Origin: Flavobacteriaceae bacterium
GTDB taxonomy: Bacteria > Bacteroidota > Bacteroidia > Flavobacteriales > Flavobacteriaceae
Direction of reading: 5' to 3'
Length of the DNA: 64,000 nucleotides
Assembly: GCA_013214065.1 (NCBI GenBank)
Contig: JABSPK010000006.1
Coordinates: 62,001-126,000 of the forward strand
In this document: positions 33,935 to 42,408 of the stretch, piece after piece
Layout: each line of letters begins with the position of its first letter
How positions within the stretch are numbered: position 1 is the stretch's first letter
Translations under genes and position numbers: made by a program
The notes under the pieces: model-generated
What the model was told of the DNA's origin: nothing
The model's database searches: none
Seen by the model: the letters and a program-made list of their open reading frames with translations, nothing else

Positions 33935-34468
33935 GCGCTTTTTAATGGCACTGATGATCATTTGATAACGACCTTCCGAATCCGGTACCAGGTCAAGGCT
34001 GTTGTTTTCGATATGCGATTCGAACGCAGGAATAGCCATCCATTGCAATGCTTCCACTTCGGTTTGCTGTGGGGTCAGTTCCACTTGGGTATCGATTTCA
34101 CACAAGAACATATGGTTGAATTCCCGATCAATGAAATCGGCGGCGTGACGGTGTTCCGTTTTTAGGATTTCCAGAGGGATCAACTGCGGGCTTTCGATCC
34201 GAATCCCGATTTCTTCGGCTACTTCACGCAGGGCGGCTTTTTCAATCGATTCCCCAGCCGAGACATGACCGGCAACCGATACATCCCATAATAGGGGGAA
34301 GGTCTTTTTGTCCTTTCCGCGTTGTTGTAAAAGAATCTTTCCCGACTTGGAATAACACCAAACATGTACCGTGGCGTGGAAATGTCCCAAGCGATGTGCT
34401 TCCTTTTTCAGTAAGGTCGACTGGGTTGGCCGACCGTTTTCATCCAAGATATCAACGTATTCTTCCAT
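33920..34468 (-). CDS. NUDIX hydrolase (isopentenyl-diphosphate isomerase-like subgroup)
   Basis: 182 residues from the ATG at 34468; a TTG at 34483 overlapping the upstream stop is a weaker option. MEEYVDILDENGRPTQSTLLKKEAHRLGHFHATVHVW is typical of the Idi-like NUDIX subgroup. The NUDIX box is intact: GHVSAGESIEKAALREVAEEIGI. It should cleave a nucleoside-diphosphate-type substrate with Mg2+. The Idi cysteine/glutamate pair cannot be assigned with confidence, so true isomerase activity is uncertain. It is co-directional with the M42 peptidase 11 nt upstream. Confidence 0.88.
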   Translation of the reverse strand: MEEYVDILDENGRPTQSTLLKKEAHRLGHFHATVHVWCYSKSGKILLQQRGKDKKTFPLLWDVSVAGHVSAGESIEKAALREVAEEIGIRIESPQLIPLEILKTEHRHAADFIDREFNHMFLCEIDTQVELTPQQTEVEALQWMAIPAFESHIENNSLDLVPDSEGRYQMIISAIKKRLELP

Positions 34469-34479
34469 ACGTCGTCCGG

Positions 34480-35568
34480 TCAATCAAAATAGCTGAAGGT
34501 CTCTCCGGCTTTAATGGTCAATAAGGTCTCATAGATCAAACGGATCACGTTCTCAACATCCTCTCGGTGTACGGTCTCGACCGTGGTGTGCATATACCGC
34601 AACGGCAAAGAGATCAAAGCGGACGCTACCCCGCCATTACTATAGGCAAAGGCGTCGGTATCAGTGCCTGTAAATCGGGATGAGGCCGCTCTTTGAAAGG
34701 GTATCTTTTTGGCTTCGGCGGTTTCGATGATCCGTTCGCGCAGTTTTTGCTGAACGGCAGGCGCATAGGAAATTACCGGGCCTTTACCGATGGCCGCTTC
34801 CCCTTGCACTTTTTTGTCGATCATCGGGGTCGTGGTATCGTGGGTCACATCGGTCACGATAGCGACGTTGGGCTTGATGGTCTGGGTGATCATTTCGGCA
34901 CCACGTAGACCGATTTCCTCTTGTACCGAATTGGTGATGTACAGTCCGAATGGGAGTGTATTGCCGTTTTCATGTAACAGTCGAGCTACTTCGGCGATCA
35001 TAAAACCACCCGCCCGATTATCGAGCGCACGGCAAACGAATTTATCCTTGTTCAAGATTTGGAACTCGTCCGGATAGGTGATTACGCAGCCTACGTGAAC
35101 GCCCATCTTTTCGACTTCCTCTTTGTCTTTGGCGCCGATATCGATAAAGATATTGTCGAGCTTCGGAGGTTCTTCTTTTCCGGATTTACGCGTATGAATC
35201 GCAGGCCATCCGAACACGCCCTTCACGATGCCCTTTTTGGTATGGATGTTCACCCATTTCGACGGGGCGATTTGATGGTCGCTACCCCCGTTCCGGATGA
35301 CGTAGAGAAGTCCGTTGTCTGTGATATAGTTGACATACCAAGAGATTTCATCGGAATGCCCTTCGATGACCACACGGTATTCCGCTTCCGGATTGATCAC
35401 CGCTACGGCGGTACCGTAGGTGTCGGTGATAAAGTCATCAACATAGGGCTTGAGATAGTCCATCCAGATCTTTTGTCCTTCCCATTCATACCCCGTGGGG
35501 GAGGCATTGTTCAAATATTTTTCAAAAAATTCCAGTGATTTTTCGTTGATGATGGCCATAGACGTCAT
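34480..35568 (-). CDS. M42 family metallo-aminopeptidase (glutamyl aminopeptidase/endoglucanase-like)
   Basis: 362 residues; ATGs at 35568 and 35559 are both possible. Di-metal ligands are in the usual places: VIEGHSDEISWYV (His-x-Asp), ALDNRAGG (Asp), VQEEIGLRGAE (catalytic Glu plus ligand Glu), VTDVTHDTTTP (Asp) and the C-terminal PLRYMHTTVETVHREDV (His). The fold and length fit cytosolic tetrahedral aminopeptidases (TET-like). It is likely to trim peptides. A NUDIX hydrolase lies downstream on the same transcript. Confidence 0.92.
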   Translation of the reverse strand: MTSMAIINEKSLEFFEKYLNNASPTGYEWEGQKIWMDYLKPYVDDFITDTYGTAVAVINPEAEYRVVIEGHSDEISWYVNYITDNGLLYVIRNGGSDHQIAPSKWVNIHTKKGIVKGVFGWPAIHTRKSGKEEPPKLDNIFIDIGAKDKEEVEKMGVHVGCVITYPDEFQILNKDKFVCRALDNRAGGFMIAEVARLLHENGNTLPFGLYITNSVQEEIGLRGAEMITQTIKPNVAIVTDVTHDTTTPMIDKKVQGEAAIGKGPVISYAPAVQQKLRERIIETAEAKKIPFQRAASSRFTGTDTDAFAYSNGGVASALISLPLRYMHTTVETVHREDVENVIRLIYETLLTIKAGETFSYFD

Positions 35569-35584
35569 TAAGTGTTTTATACAT

Positions 35585-35592
35585 CAAACTTA
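35585..35592 (-). promoter_or_regulatory. -7 element for the M42 peptidase
   Basis: The minus strand reads TAAGTTTG, exact TAnnTTTG, 16 nt before the ATG at 35568. Confidence 0.45.
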
Positions 35593-35636
35593 GTAATATT
35601 CACGTTTATTTAATAATATGCGCGGGGCAATATCGT

Positions 35637-35644
35637 TACTTTTG
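35637..35644 (+). promoter_or_regulatory. -7 element for the DUF4294 gene
   Basis: TACTTTTG is an exact TAnnTTTG. The expected transcription start near 35650 rules out the in-frame GTG at 35647 and leaves the ATGs at 35662 or 35671. Confidence 0.5.
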
Positions 35645-35661
35645 GTGTGATTCTTGGTCGT

Positions 35662-36348
35662 ATGTCCACTATGGGGAAGTATCTTTTTTTCATTCCGTTC
35701 TTTTTCGTTTGCTCGCTGTTCGCCCAAACCAAGGAAATCCCGATCGATACCTCGGCCTATTTGGTTCGGATGGAAGGGGATTCTTCCTGGATCAAAGCCA
35801 TTGCCTTGGAGGACGTTTACATCTTCGGCAAACTGGAATTCGATGACCGGAAGGAGAAACTCCGCTATTACATTCTGCGCCGAAAGACCCTTAAGGTTTA
35901 CCCTTATGCCAAGCTGGCCGCTGAACGGCTGGTCGAATTGAACGACAGCTTGCAGCACATCACCAAAAAACGCCACAAGAAACGCTACACGAAAAAAGTA
36001 CAGAAATATATCGAGGGTGAATTCGCCGAAGAACTGAAAAAACTCACGCGCACCGAAGGGCAGATCTTGGTAAAACTCATCCACCGACAGACTGGGTCGA
36101 CAGCTTTCGATTTGGTAAAAAACTTACGTAGCGGTTGGCGCGCCTTCTGGTATCAGACTACGGCCAAAGCGTTCAAGATCAATTTGAAACGCGAGTTCAT
36201 CCCAACCGAGGTGCATGAAGACTACCTCATGGAAGATATTTTACAACGGGCCTTCGCCTCAGGGCGTTTGGCGCGACAACGATCTGTTTTGGATTACGAT
36301 TATGCTTCACTGAGTAACAAATGGAAGAAGCCCCCTAATCCCAAATGA
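35662..36348 (+). CDS. DUF4294 family secreted protein
   Basis: 228 residues from the ATG at 35662 (35671 is also possible). A signal peptide runs to about residue 20 (FFIPFFFVCSLFAQ). The domain contains LEDVYIFGKLEFDDRKEKLRYYILRRKTLKVYPYAKLAAERL. A very basic helical stretch KKRHKKRYTKKVQKYI and RTEGQILVKLIHRQTG follow. These match DUF4294, a Bacteroidetes family without assigned function. It is monocistronic by context and converges on a small membrane-protein gene. Confidence 0.85.
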   Translation: MSTMGKYLFFIPFFFVCSLFAQTKEIPIDTSAYLVRMEGDSSWIKAIALEDVYIFGKLEFDDRKEKLRYYILRRKTLKVYPYAKLAAERLVELNDSLQHITKKRHKKRYTKKVQKYIEGEFAEELKKLTRTEGQILVKLIHRQTGSTAFDLVKNLRSGWRAFWYQTTAKAFKINLKREFIPTEVHEDYLMEDILQRAFASGRLARQRSVLDYDYASLSNKWKKPPNPK

Positions 36349-36585
36349 TCAGCGTTTTTCCTTCTTTCCGAACACGGCTTCCATAACAATACGAAGCGAT
36401 CGAAACCCCAAATAAATGGCCAGACCGGCCAATACCAAACCGACGATCAATACGGGCCAGAACAAGAGGTTCTCTTGATTTTTGAAGGCTTGATAGATCA
36501 AAATCGGTGCGAGGAACATCGTTAGGGCCGTCATCATGAAGGAGCGGATGCCCTTGACCAATAAATCCTTGTCGGTTCTGCGCAT
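36349..36585 (-). CDS. Small two-helix membrane protein (DUF6095-like)
   Basis: 78 residues from the ATG at 36585; longer readings upstream would begin before the promoter element at 36600-36607. The opening MRRTDKDLLVKGIRSF is followed by two membrane segments (about 17-34 and 40-60) with a short loop YQAFKNQENLLFWP between them, then a basic tail. This resembles the flavobacterial DUF6095 family, by memory only. It is an inner-membrane protein of unknown function. Its stop directly follows the convergent DUF4294 stop. Confidence 0.75.
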   Translation of the reverse strand: MRRTDKDLLVKGIRSFMMTALTMFLAPILIYQAFKNQENLLFWPVLIVGLVLAGLAIYLGFRSLRIVMEAVFGKKEKR

Positions 36586-36599
36586 GCTGCAAGTTTGTT

Positions 36600-36607
36600 C
36601 AAAAGTA
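36600..36607 (-). promoter_or_regulatory. -7 element for the small membrane protein gene
   Basis: The minus strand reads TACTTTTG, exact TAnnTTTG, 14 nt before the ATG at 36585, supporting that start. Confidence 0.45.
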
Positions 36608-36668
36608 CACAATACGGTAGATTGCTGTGGTATCCCCATTTGAAATTGCGCCATTCGAGAATTATCCC

Positions 36669-36676
36669 TAATTTTC
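36669..36676 (+). promoter_or_regulatory. Candidate promoter of the symporter-phosphorylase operon
   Basis: TAATTTTC differs at one base from TAnnTTTG and is preceded by TTG at 36646-36648 with a 20-nt spacer. The symporter ATG is 32 nt downstream. No operator repeat was noticed. Confidence 0.4.
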
Positions 36677-36707
36677 TTCTTCACTGCAACCAACTGAACC
36701 GCTCTCC

Positions 36708-38312
36708 ATGAATTGGCTTGATTATACCATTATCGTCGTTTACTTATTGGGATTTCTCGGACTGGGTTATCTCTTCAAGGAAAACAAGAATTCAGGCGAT
36801 TATTTCTTGGGTGGACGAAGCATGGGATGGATTCCCCTCAGCCTTTCGACCATGGCGACCCAATTGTCGGCCATCAGCTTTATTTCGGCCCCGGCCTTCG
36901 TCGGTATCAAAGAAGGAGGTGGTCTGCAATGGCTGACCTACGAGTTCGGGGTACCTTTGGCCATGGCATTTTTATTGATCGCCCTGATTCCATCCTTGTA
37001 CAAAGCGGGCATCGTCAGTGTTTATGAATACCTCGAACGGCGATTCGATGCATCTTCGCGGCTGTTGATCAGTTTTGTTTTTCAGATTAGCCGTTCCGTG
37101 GCGACCGGGGTCATGGTCTATACCATGGCGTTGATCTTGCAAGCCACCACGGGTATCGAATTTTGGGTATCGGTCTTACTCATCGGGGCCATTACCCTGG
37201 TCTATTCCTTTCAAGGGGGAATGAAAGCCGTGATTTGGGGTGATGTGATCCAAATGTTGATTTTGTTTTTGGGGATTGTCATCTGTTTGGCATTTGGCAT
37301 TAGCGAATTGGGTGGATTCGATAATTTTCTGACCCAGGTCGATACGGATCGTTTGACAGCCGTCGATTTCTCGAAATGGGGCTTCGACAATGCCGATAAG
37401 AACGATGAATTCGGATTTTGGCCCATGGTCATCGGTGGTTTTTTCCTCTATGCCTCGTATTATGGTACCGATCAGACCCAAACCCAACGGATGCTTTCGG
37501 CCAAAGGGCTGCCCACCATTAAAAACTTGCTCTTGGCGAACGGCTTGTTCCGGTTTCCGGTCACCTTGACCTATTGTATCATGGGCTTGGTGTTGGGGAC
37601 TTTGTTGATGACCGATCTCGGTTTTCAAGACCAAATCGCAGAAGTGTATGCAGCCAATATCGATAGTTTGGAAGGAAAAAAAGCCGACCTGATGGTGCCG
37701 GTCTTTATCATAAAATATTTACCCAACGGGGTCATCGGGATTCTTTTGGTCGCTATCATGTCAGCGGCCATGTCCTCTTTGAGCTCAACGGTAAACTCCT
37801 TGTCAGCGGTTACCATTGAAGATTTCGTGAAGCGGTTCAAAGGGGATCTTTCAGACGACCAATATGTTAGGTATTCGCGTTTGCTCTCGGTATTCTGGGG
37901 CTTGGTTTGCCTGTTTTTCGCCTTTTTCGCCGGTAACATTGAAGGAACCGTCATCGAGGTGATCAATAAGGTGAGTTCCATTTTTTATGGTCCGATATTA
38001 GCGGCCTTTATTTTAGCCTTGTTGACGAAACGCACCCATGCCCTGGGCGCCAACATCGGAATCGTCATCGGCGTACTCCTCAACATGTACCTTTGGTTAT
38101 ACGTGCCCGAGGTATTCTGGTTCTGGTGGAATGCCATCGGTTGTGTGGTAACCATGCTCGTGGCGTATTCGATAAGCCGTTTGATTCCTAGAACGGCCAA
38201 AAAGGGAATTGCGGTCGAGTACTATGTGGCGAAAAAAGAATTGATCCTGCTCTTGGCTTATTTCGTGATCATCGTGTTGATCGCATTATCCTTAAAAAAC
38301 ATTTTAGCATAA
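36708..38312 (+). CDS. Sodium:solute symporter (SSS family), first gene of the glycerate/phosphorylase operon
   Basis: 534 residues with about 13-14 membrane segments, as in SGLT-like symporters. It starts WLDYTIIVVYLLGFLGLGYLFKENKNSGDYFLGGRSMGWIPLSLSTMATQLSAISFI, the standard SSS opening with the sodium-site serines. Later it has GGMKAVIWGDVIQ and IMSAAMSSLSSTVNSLSAVTIEDF, the sodium-binding TM8 motif. It probably imports a sugar or sugar-like solute with sodium. The phosphorylase starts 9 nt after its stop, so the imported solute may be the phosphorylase substrate. Confidence 0.92.
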   Translation: MNWLDYTIIVVYLLGFLGLGYLFKENKNSGDYFLGGRSMGWIPLSLSTMATQLSAISFISAPAFVGIKEGGGLQWLTYEFGVPLAMAFLLIALIPSLYKAGIVSVYEYLERRFDASSRLLISFVFQISRSVATGVMVYTMALILQATTGIEFWVSVLLIGAITLVYSFQGGMKAVIWGDVIQMLILFLGIVICLAFGISELGGFDNFLTQVDTDRLTAVDFSKWGFDNADKNDEFGFWPMVIGGFFLYASYYGTDQTQTQRMLSAKGLPTIKNLLLANGLFRFPVTLTYCIMGLVLGTLLMTDLGFQDQIAEVYAANIDSLEGKKADLMVPVFIIKYLPNGVIGILLVAIMSAAMSSLSSTVNSLSAVTIEDFVKRFKGDLSDDQYVRYSRLLSVFWGLVCLFFAFFAGNIEGTVIEVINKVSSIFYGPILAAFILALLTKRTHALGANIGIVIGVLLNMYLWLYVPEVFWFWWNAIGCVVTMLVAYSISRLIPRTAKKGIAVEYYVAKKELILLLAYFVIIVLIALSLKNILA

Positions 38313-38321
38313 GTACAGCAT

Positions 38322-39971
38322 ATGCGGCATTTAATTGAACGACTTTATCCCGATGCGGTCGATGAAGTGATGGCCGGAATTTCGGCCTTGAAGAATAGCT
38401 ATGATGGCCATCAAAACGAACGGCCCCTAGATCATACCGATAGCATCCTGATTACCTATGGTGATAGTTTCATTCGCGCTGGTCAAGCACCTTTGGTCAC
38501 CTTGCGGGAAGTAGCTGACGCTTATCTGCAACCTTTAAGTGCCATCCATCTACTGCCATGTTTTCCGTACTCATCGGATGATGGTTTCAGTGTCATCGAT
38601 TATTACCAGATCAACCCGGAATTGGGCGATTGGGGGCATATCGAAGACTTGGCAAAAGATCGTGACCTCATGTTCGATGCGGTCGTGAACCATATGTCTA
38701 AAGAATCAAAGTGGTTTCAAGGTTTTTTAAATGGGGATCCGCGTTTCAGTGACTATTTTATCGAAGCCGACCCTAGTATGGATTATTCGGCAGTGGTCCG
38801 GCCACGTGCTTTACCGCTCTTGCATGTTTTCGAAAAAGAAGGCACTCCTGTTTCGGTTTGGACCACGTTCAGCGAAGATCAGGTCGACTTGAACTACCGC
38901 AGTCCGAAAGTACTTCTACAGGTGCTCGACATTCTCTTGTATTATGCCAGCAAAGGGGCGCGATACGTACGATTGGATGCGATTGCCTTCCTTTGGAAGG
39001 AATTGGGGACCCCTTGTATCCATCTCGACCAGACCCATGAAGTGATCCAAGTCTATCGAAAGGTCATCGAGGATATGGGCAAGCAAATCGTATTGATCAC
39101 CGAGACCAATGTACCCCATGAGGAAAACATCAGCTATTTCGGAAACGGAACGAACGAGGCCCATATGGTCTATAATTTCACCTTACCTCCTTTGTTGGCC
39201 CATTCGCTTCGCACCCAAGATGTTGCTGAATTGACCGATTGGGCCGGAACACTGGAACTTCAAGGGGGAACTTGTTTTTTCAATTTTACCGCAAGCCATG
39301 ATGGGGTAGGGGTCAGGCCTTTACAGGGTATCATTGCCACGGATCAAATCGAGGCCCTGGCCGATACCGCTATTGCCCATGGTGGGTTCGTTTCGTACAA
39401 AGACAATGGCGACGGTACCAAATCGCCCTATGAGTTGAATTGCAATTATATGGATTTGCTCACCCACCCCGAACGACCGGATGCGGAACGGATCGACCGC
39501 TTTTTACTGACCCAATCGGTACTATTATGCATGCCGGGGGTCCCTGGAATTTATTACCACTCCATATTCGGCTCGGAAAATGATCGTGCGGCTGCGCTCT
39601 CTTCCGGAATCAATCGAAGGATCAACCGTTCCAAGTTGGATGCCGGGGAACTTCACGCGGCACTATCGAATCCGGATTCGTTCCGGGCCAAGGTGTATCG
39701 GGCCTATATGGCCTTGCTCGAAGTACGTACCTCCGAACCGCTGTTCAATCCTTATGGTCAGGCAGGCTATAAGCGTATTGGATCGGTGTTCGTCATCACC
39801 CGTAAACAGCAAAGCGAATCCTTTTTTGGCCTGCACAATTTTTCGGATGCCGCAGTGGATCTTAAGGCTTTCGCGCCTGACGCGGTTGACCTATTGACCG
39901 GAAAGAAAATGGATGAAGCTACATGGCAATTGCCCCCGTTCGGAATTTTATGGATAAAAACCAAAGGATGA
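38322..39971 (+). CDS. GH13_18 sugar phosphorylase, probable glucosylglycerate phosphorylase
   Basis: 549 residues. The alpha-amylase-type barrel is complete: DAVVNH (119-124), YVRLDA with the nucleophile Asp219, LITETNVPHEEN with acid/base Glu261, and TASHDGVGVRP with the stabilising Asp327. The overall pattern resembles YcjM-like sucrose/glucosylglycerate phosphorylases more than bifidobacterial sucrose phosphorylase. The reaction would be glycosyl-acceptor + phosphate to alpha-glucose-1-phosphate + acceptor. Its stop overlaps the start of a glycerate kinase (ATGA), which points to D-glycerate as the released acceptor. Sucrose or sucrose-6-phosphate remains possible. Confidence 0.85.
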   Translation: MRHLIERLYPDAVDEVMAGISALKNSYDGHQNERPLDHTDSILITYGDSFIRAGQAPLVTLREVADAYLQPLSAIHLLPCFPYSSDDGFSVIDYYQINPELGDWGHIEDLAKDRDLMFDAVVNHMSKESKWFQGFLNGDPRFSDYFIEADPSMDYSAVVRPRALPLLHVFEKEGTPVSVWTTFSEDQVDLNYRSPKVLLQVLDILLYYASKGARYVRLDAIAFLWKELGTPCIHLDQTHEVIQVYRKVIEDMGKQIVLITETNVPHEENISYFGNGTNEAHMVYNFTLPPLLAHSLRTQDVAELTDWAGTLELQGGTCFFNFTASHDGVGVRPLQGIIATDQIEALADTAIAHGGFVSYKDNGDGTKSPYELNCNYMDLLTHPERPDAERIDRFLLTQSVLLCMPGVPGIYYHSIFGSENDRAAALSSGINRRINRSKLDAGELHAALSNPDSFRAKVYRAYMALLEVRTSEPLFNPYGQAGYKRIGSVFVITRKQQSESFFGLHNFSDAAVDLKAFAPDAVDLLTGKKMDEATWQLPPFGILWIKTKG

Positions 39972-41095
39972 ATATCGTTGTCGTACCGGATAAATTCAAG
40001 GGGTCCTTGACGGCCGAACAGGTAATCGAGATCTGTTCGGAGACCTTACGGGAGTTGTACCCTGGGGTAGGTATCAAGGCTGCCCTCCTTTCTGATGGTG
40101 GCGATGGATTTTTGTCCTCGGTCGCCCAGTATTCGAAGACGAATGAAGTGATGGTCGATACCGTCGATGGCTTGATGCGACCGATCCAAGCTCCGTTTCT
40201 GTATGATTCGACACAACGGACCGCCTATGTTGAATTGGCAACGACGGCCGGTTTGGTGCTATTGGATCCTAGCGAGCGAAACCCGATGCATACGTCGACC
40301 TACGGTGTGGGTCTTCAAATACGGCATGCGATCGCTATGGGTGCCAAATCCATTTATTTGGGTATTGGAGGCAGTGCGACCAACGATGGGGCAATCGGGA
40401 TCGCCCAAGCCCTTGGCTATCGATTTATGGACGAATCCGGTGAAACTTTAGCACCGATCGGAGCGAATTTGGAGGCCATTGCTACGATTGCAGGGCAATC
40501 GGACTTGGAAGGGGTTTCCTTTTTTGCCATTAACGATGTCAACAATCCGTTGTATGGTCCTGATGGTGCCGCTTTTGTCTACGCCCCACAAAAAGGAGCG
40601 GATTCGGAACAGGTCAAACTTCTTGATCAAGGGTTGCGGCATTTAGCGGAAACCGTAAAGGGGGACTTACAGCGCGATGAAGCGCAAACACCGGGTTCGG
40701 GTTCGGCCGGAGGAACGGGCTATGGCCTGAAGGTATTTTGCGGAGCGACCTATGTCAGTGGCATCGACTTTCTTTTACAGCTTTCAGGAATCGCGTCCTA
40801 TTTGGAATCCCATCCTGTGGATTTGATCTTGACCGGGGAAGGGAAAATCGATGGCCAGACCTTACATGGAAAGTTGATCAGCGGCGTCATAGGATTGGCC
40901 AAAAAACATGGGATACCGACCTTGGGAATATGCGGCATGGCCGATTTAACCGAGGCCGAGCGACAAAAATTAGGGTTGGATGAACTCGTGGTCATCGCCG
41001 ACCCCAATGAATCAGTAGCCTATAATATGGAACGGGCCGAACCCTTATTGAGAACCGCTTTGAAAACCCATTTTAAATCGAAAACATGGAATTGA
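39968..41095 (+). CDS. Glycerate 2-kinase (GarK/GlxK family)
   Basis: 375 residues from the ATG at 39968, which overlaps the phosphorylase stop. Family signatures: MNIVVVPDKFKGSLTAEQV at the start, LLSDGGDGFLSSV, STYGVGLQIRHAIAMGAKSIYLGIGGSATNDGAIGIAQALGYRF, PGSGSAGGTGYGLKVF, and LILTGEGKIDGQTLHGKLISGV. These enzymes phosphorylate D-glycerate to 2-phosphoglycerate, which enters lower glycolysis. The gene overlaps the downstream GntP permease by 10 nt, so phosphorylase, kinase and permease are translationally linked. Confidence 0.94.
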   Translation: MNIVVVPDKFKGSLTAEQVIEICSETLRELYPGVGIKAALLSDGGDGFLSSVAQYSKTNEVMVDTVDGLMRPIQAPFLYDSTQRTAYVELATTAGLVLLDPSERNPMHTSTYGVGLQIRHAIAMGAKSIYLGIGGSATNDGAIGIAQALGYRFMDESGETLAPIGANLEAIATIAGQSDLEGVSFFAINDVNNPLYGPDGAAFVYAPQKGADSEQVKLLDQGLRHLAETVKGDLQRDEAQTPGSGSAGGTGYGLKVFCGATYVSGIDFLLQLSGIASYLESHPVDLILTGEGKIDGQTLHGKLISGVIGLAKKHGIPTLGICGMADLTEAERQKLGLDELVVIADPNESVAYNMERAEPLLRTALKTHFKSKTWN

Positions 41096-42408
41096 TCGTT
41101 TTGTTCGGGGCCATCGCCTTTATCATTTTTACCACCATACGGTTCAAAATGCATCCCGTTTTTTCATTGACCCTGACGGCCTTATTGACCGGCTTTTTTT
41201 TGGGAATGTCGCCCGAGTCCATCATCAAGGCCATGACCGAAGGCTTTGGAAAGACCTTATCCGGAATCGGATTGGTGATCGCATTCGGTACAGTGATCGG
41301 TACCTATCTTGAAAAAAGTGGGGCCACCACGGTACTGGCCAATGTTTTTTTAAAGGCTATCGGTCTCAAACGCTCCCCATTGGCTTTGAATTTAGCCGGG
41401 TATGTGATATCGATACCGGTCTTTTGTGATTCAGGTTTCATTATACTGTCTTCGTTGAACAAAGCCCTCAGCAAGAAAACCGGATTGCCCATGCTGGTTT
41501 TTGCGGTTTCTTTGGCGACGGGCCTCTATGCCGCCCATGTGTTCGTTCCGCCCACACCGGGTCCTTTGGCCGCCGCCGCCATGCTAGATGCCGATTTGGG
41601 GACGGTCTTGCTCTTGGGGTTGGCCGTATCCTTACCCGTTTCATTGACCGGGTATATTTGGGCACGACTTGTTGGGAAATCACTGAAATCCGACTCCGAA
41701 GTCCCGGAACAGGATGTTCTTGAACAGCCCCAAAGCCCAAAACCAACTGCTTTTCATGCTTTTTTGCCGCTATTAAGCCCTGTGGTGTTGATTGCCTTGA
41801 AGTCCATCGCGAACTACCCGACCCATCCCTTCGGACAAGAAGCTTTTTTTAAGGCGATCGACTTTCTCGGCAACCCGATAATCGCCTTGTTGGTCGGGGT
41901 GTTATTTGCTTTTCTTTTAGGGAGGAAGATAGTCGATGATTCCAAAAAAACGTGGGTTCCCTTAGCTTTGAAGCAAGCCGGATTGATCATTTTGATCACC
42001 GGGGCTGGTGGGGCTTTCGGAGCCATCTTACGAACGATCGATTTGGCCGGATTGTTGGCGTTGGAATCGGGCACCGGGATCAGCGGACTCTTGATTGCCT
42101 TTGCGATTGCCGCCTTATTGAAAACGGCACAAGGGTCGTCAACGGTCGCCATAATTACCACAGCTGCGATTTTCGCACCTTTGTTGACCGCCTTCTCGTT
42201 GACCGATACCGTTGAGGTTGCCCTAACCGTTTTGGCTATTGGTGCCGGGGCGATGACCGTATCACATATCAACGACAGCTACTTTTGGGTCGTATCACAG
42301 TTTTCAGGGATGGATGTGAAAACCGCCTTGAAAGGACACAGTTTGGCAACTTTGTTTCAAGGATTGGTCGGCATTGGCATGATCCTGTTCCTATATCTGC
42401 TGTTGTGA
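41086..42408 (+). CDS. GntP family permease (gluconate/glycerate-type proton symporter)
   Basis: 440 residues with about 12 membrane segments. GntP features: TGFFLGMSPESIIKAMTEGFGKTLSGIGLVIAFGTVIGTYLEKSG, ISIPVFCDSGFIILSSLNKALSK, GLYAAHVFVPPTPGPLAAAAML, and MTVSHINDSYFWVVSQFSGM near the C-terminus. The family imports gluconate, and some members D-glycerate-like hydroxy acids, with protons. Encoded right after a glycerate kinase, it is a good candidate for a D-glycerate permease or, less likely, for glucosylglycerate. Its stop abuts the convergent DUF4249 gene. Confidence 0.92.
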   Translation: MELIVLFGAIAFIIFTTIRFKMHPVFSLTLTALLTGFFLGMSPESIIKAMTEGFGKTLSGIGLVIAFGTVIGTYLEKSGATTVLANVFLKAIGLKRSPLALNLAGYVISIPVFCDSGFIILSSLNKALSKKTGLPMLVFAVSLATGLYAAHVFVPPTPGPLAAAAMLDADLGTVLLLGLAVSLPVSLTGYIWARLVGKSLKSDSEVPEQDVLEQPQSPKPTAFHAFLPLLSPVVLIALKSIANYPTHPFGQEAFFKAIDFLGNPIIALLVGVLFAFLLGRKIVDDSKKTWVPLALKQAGLIILITGAGGAFGAILRTIDLAGLLALESGTGISGLLIAFAIAALLKTAQGSSTVAIITTAAIFAPLLTAFSLTDTVEVALTVLAIGAGAMTVSHINDSYFWVVSQFSGMDVKTALKGHSLATLFQGLVGIGMILFLYLLL

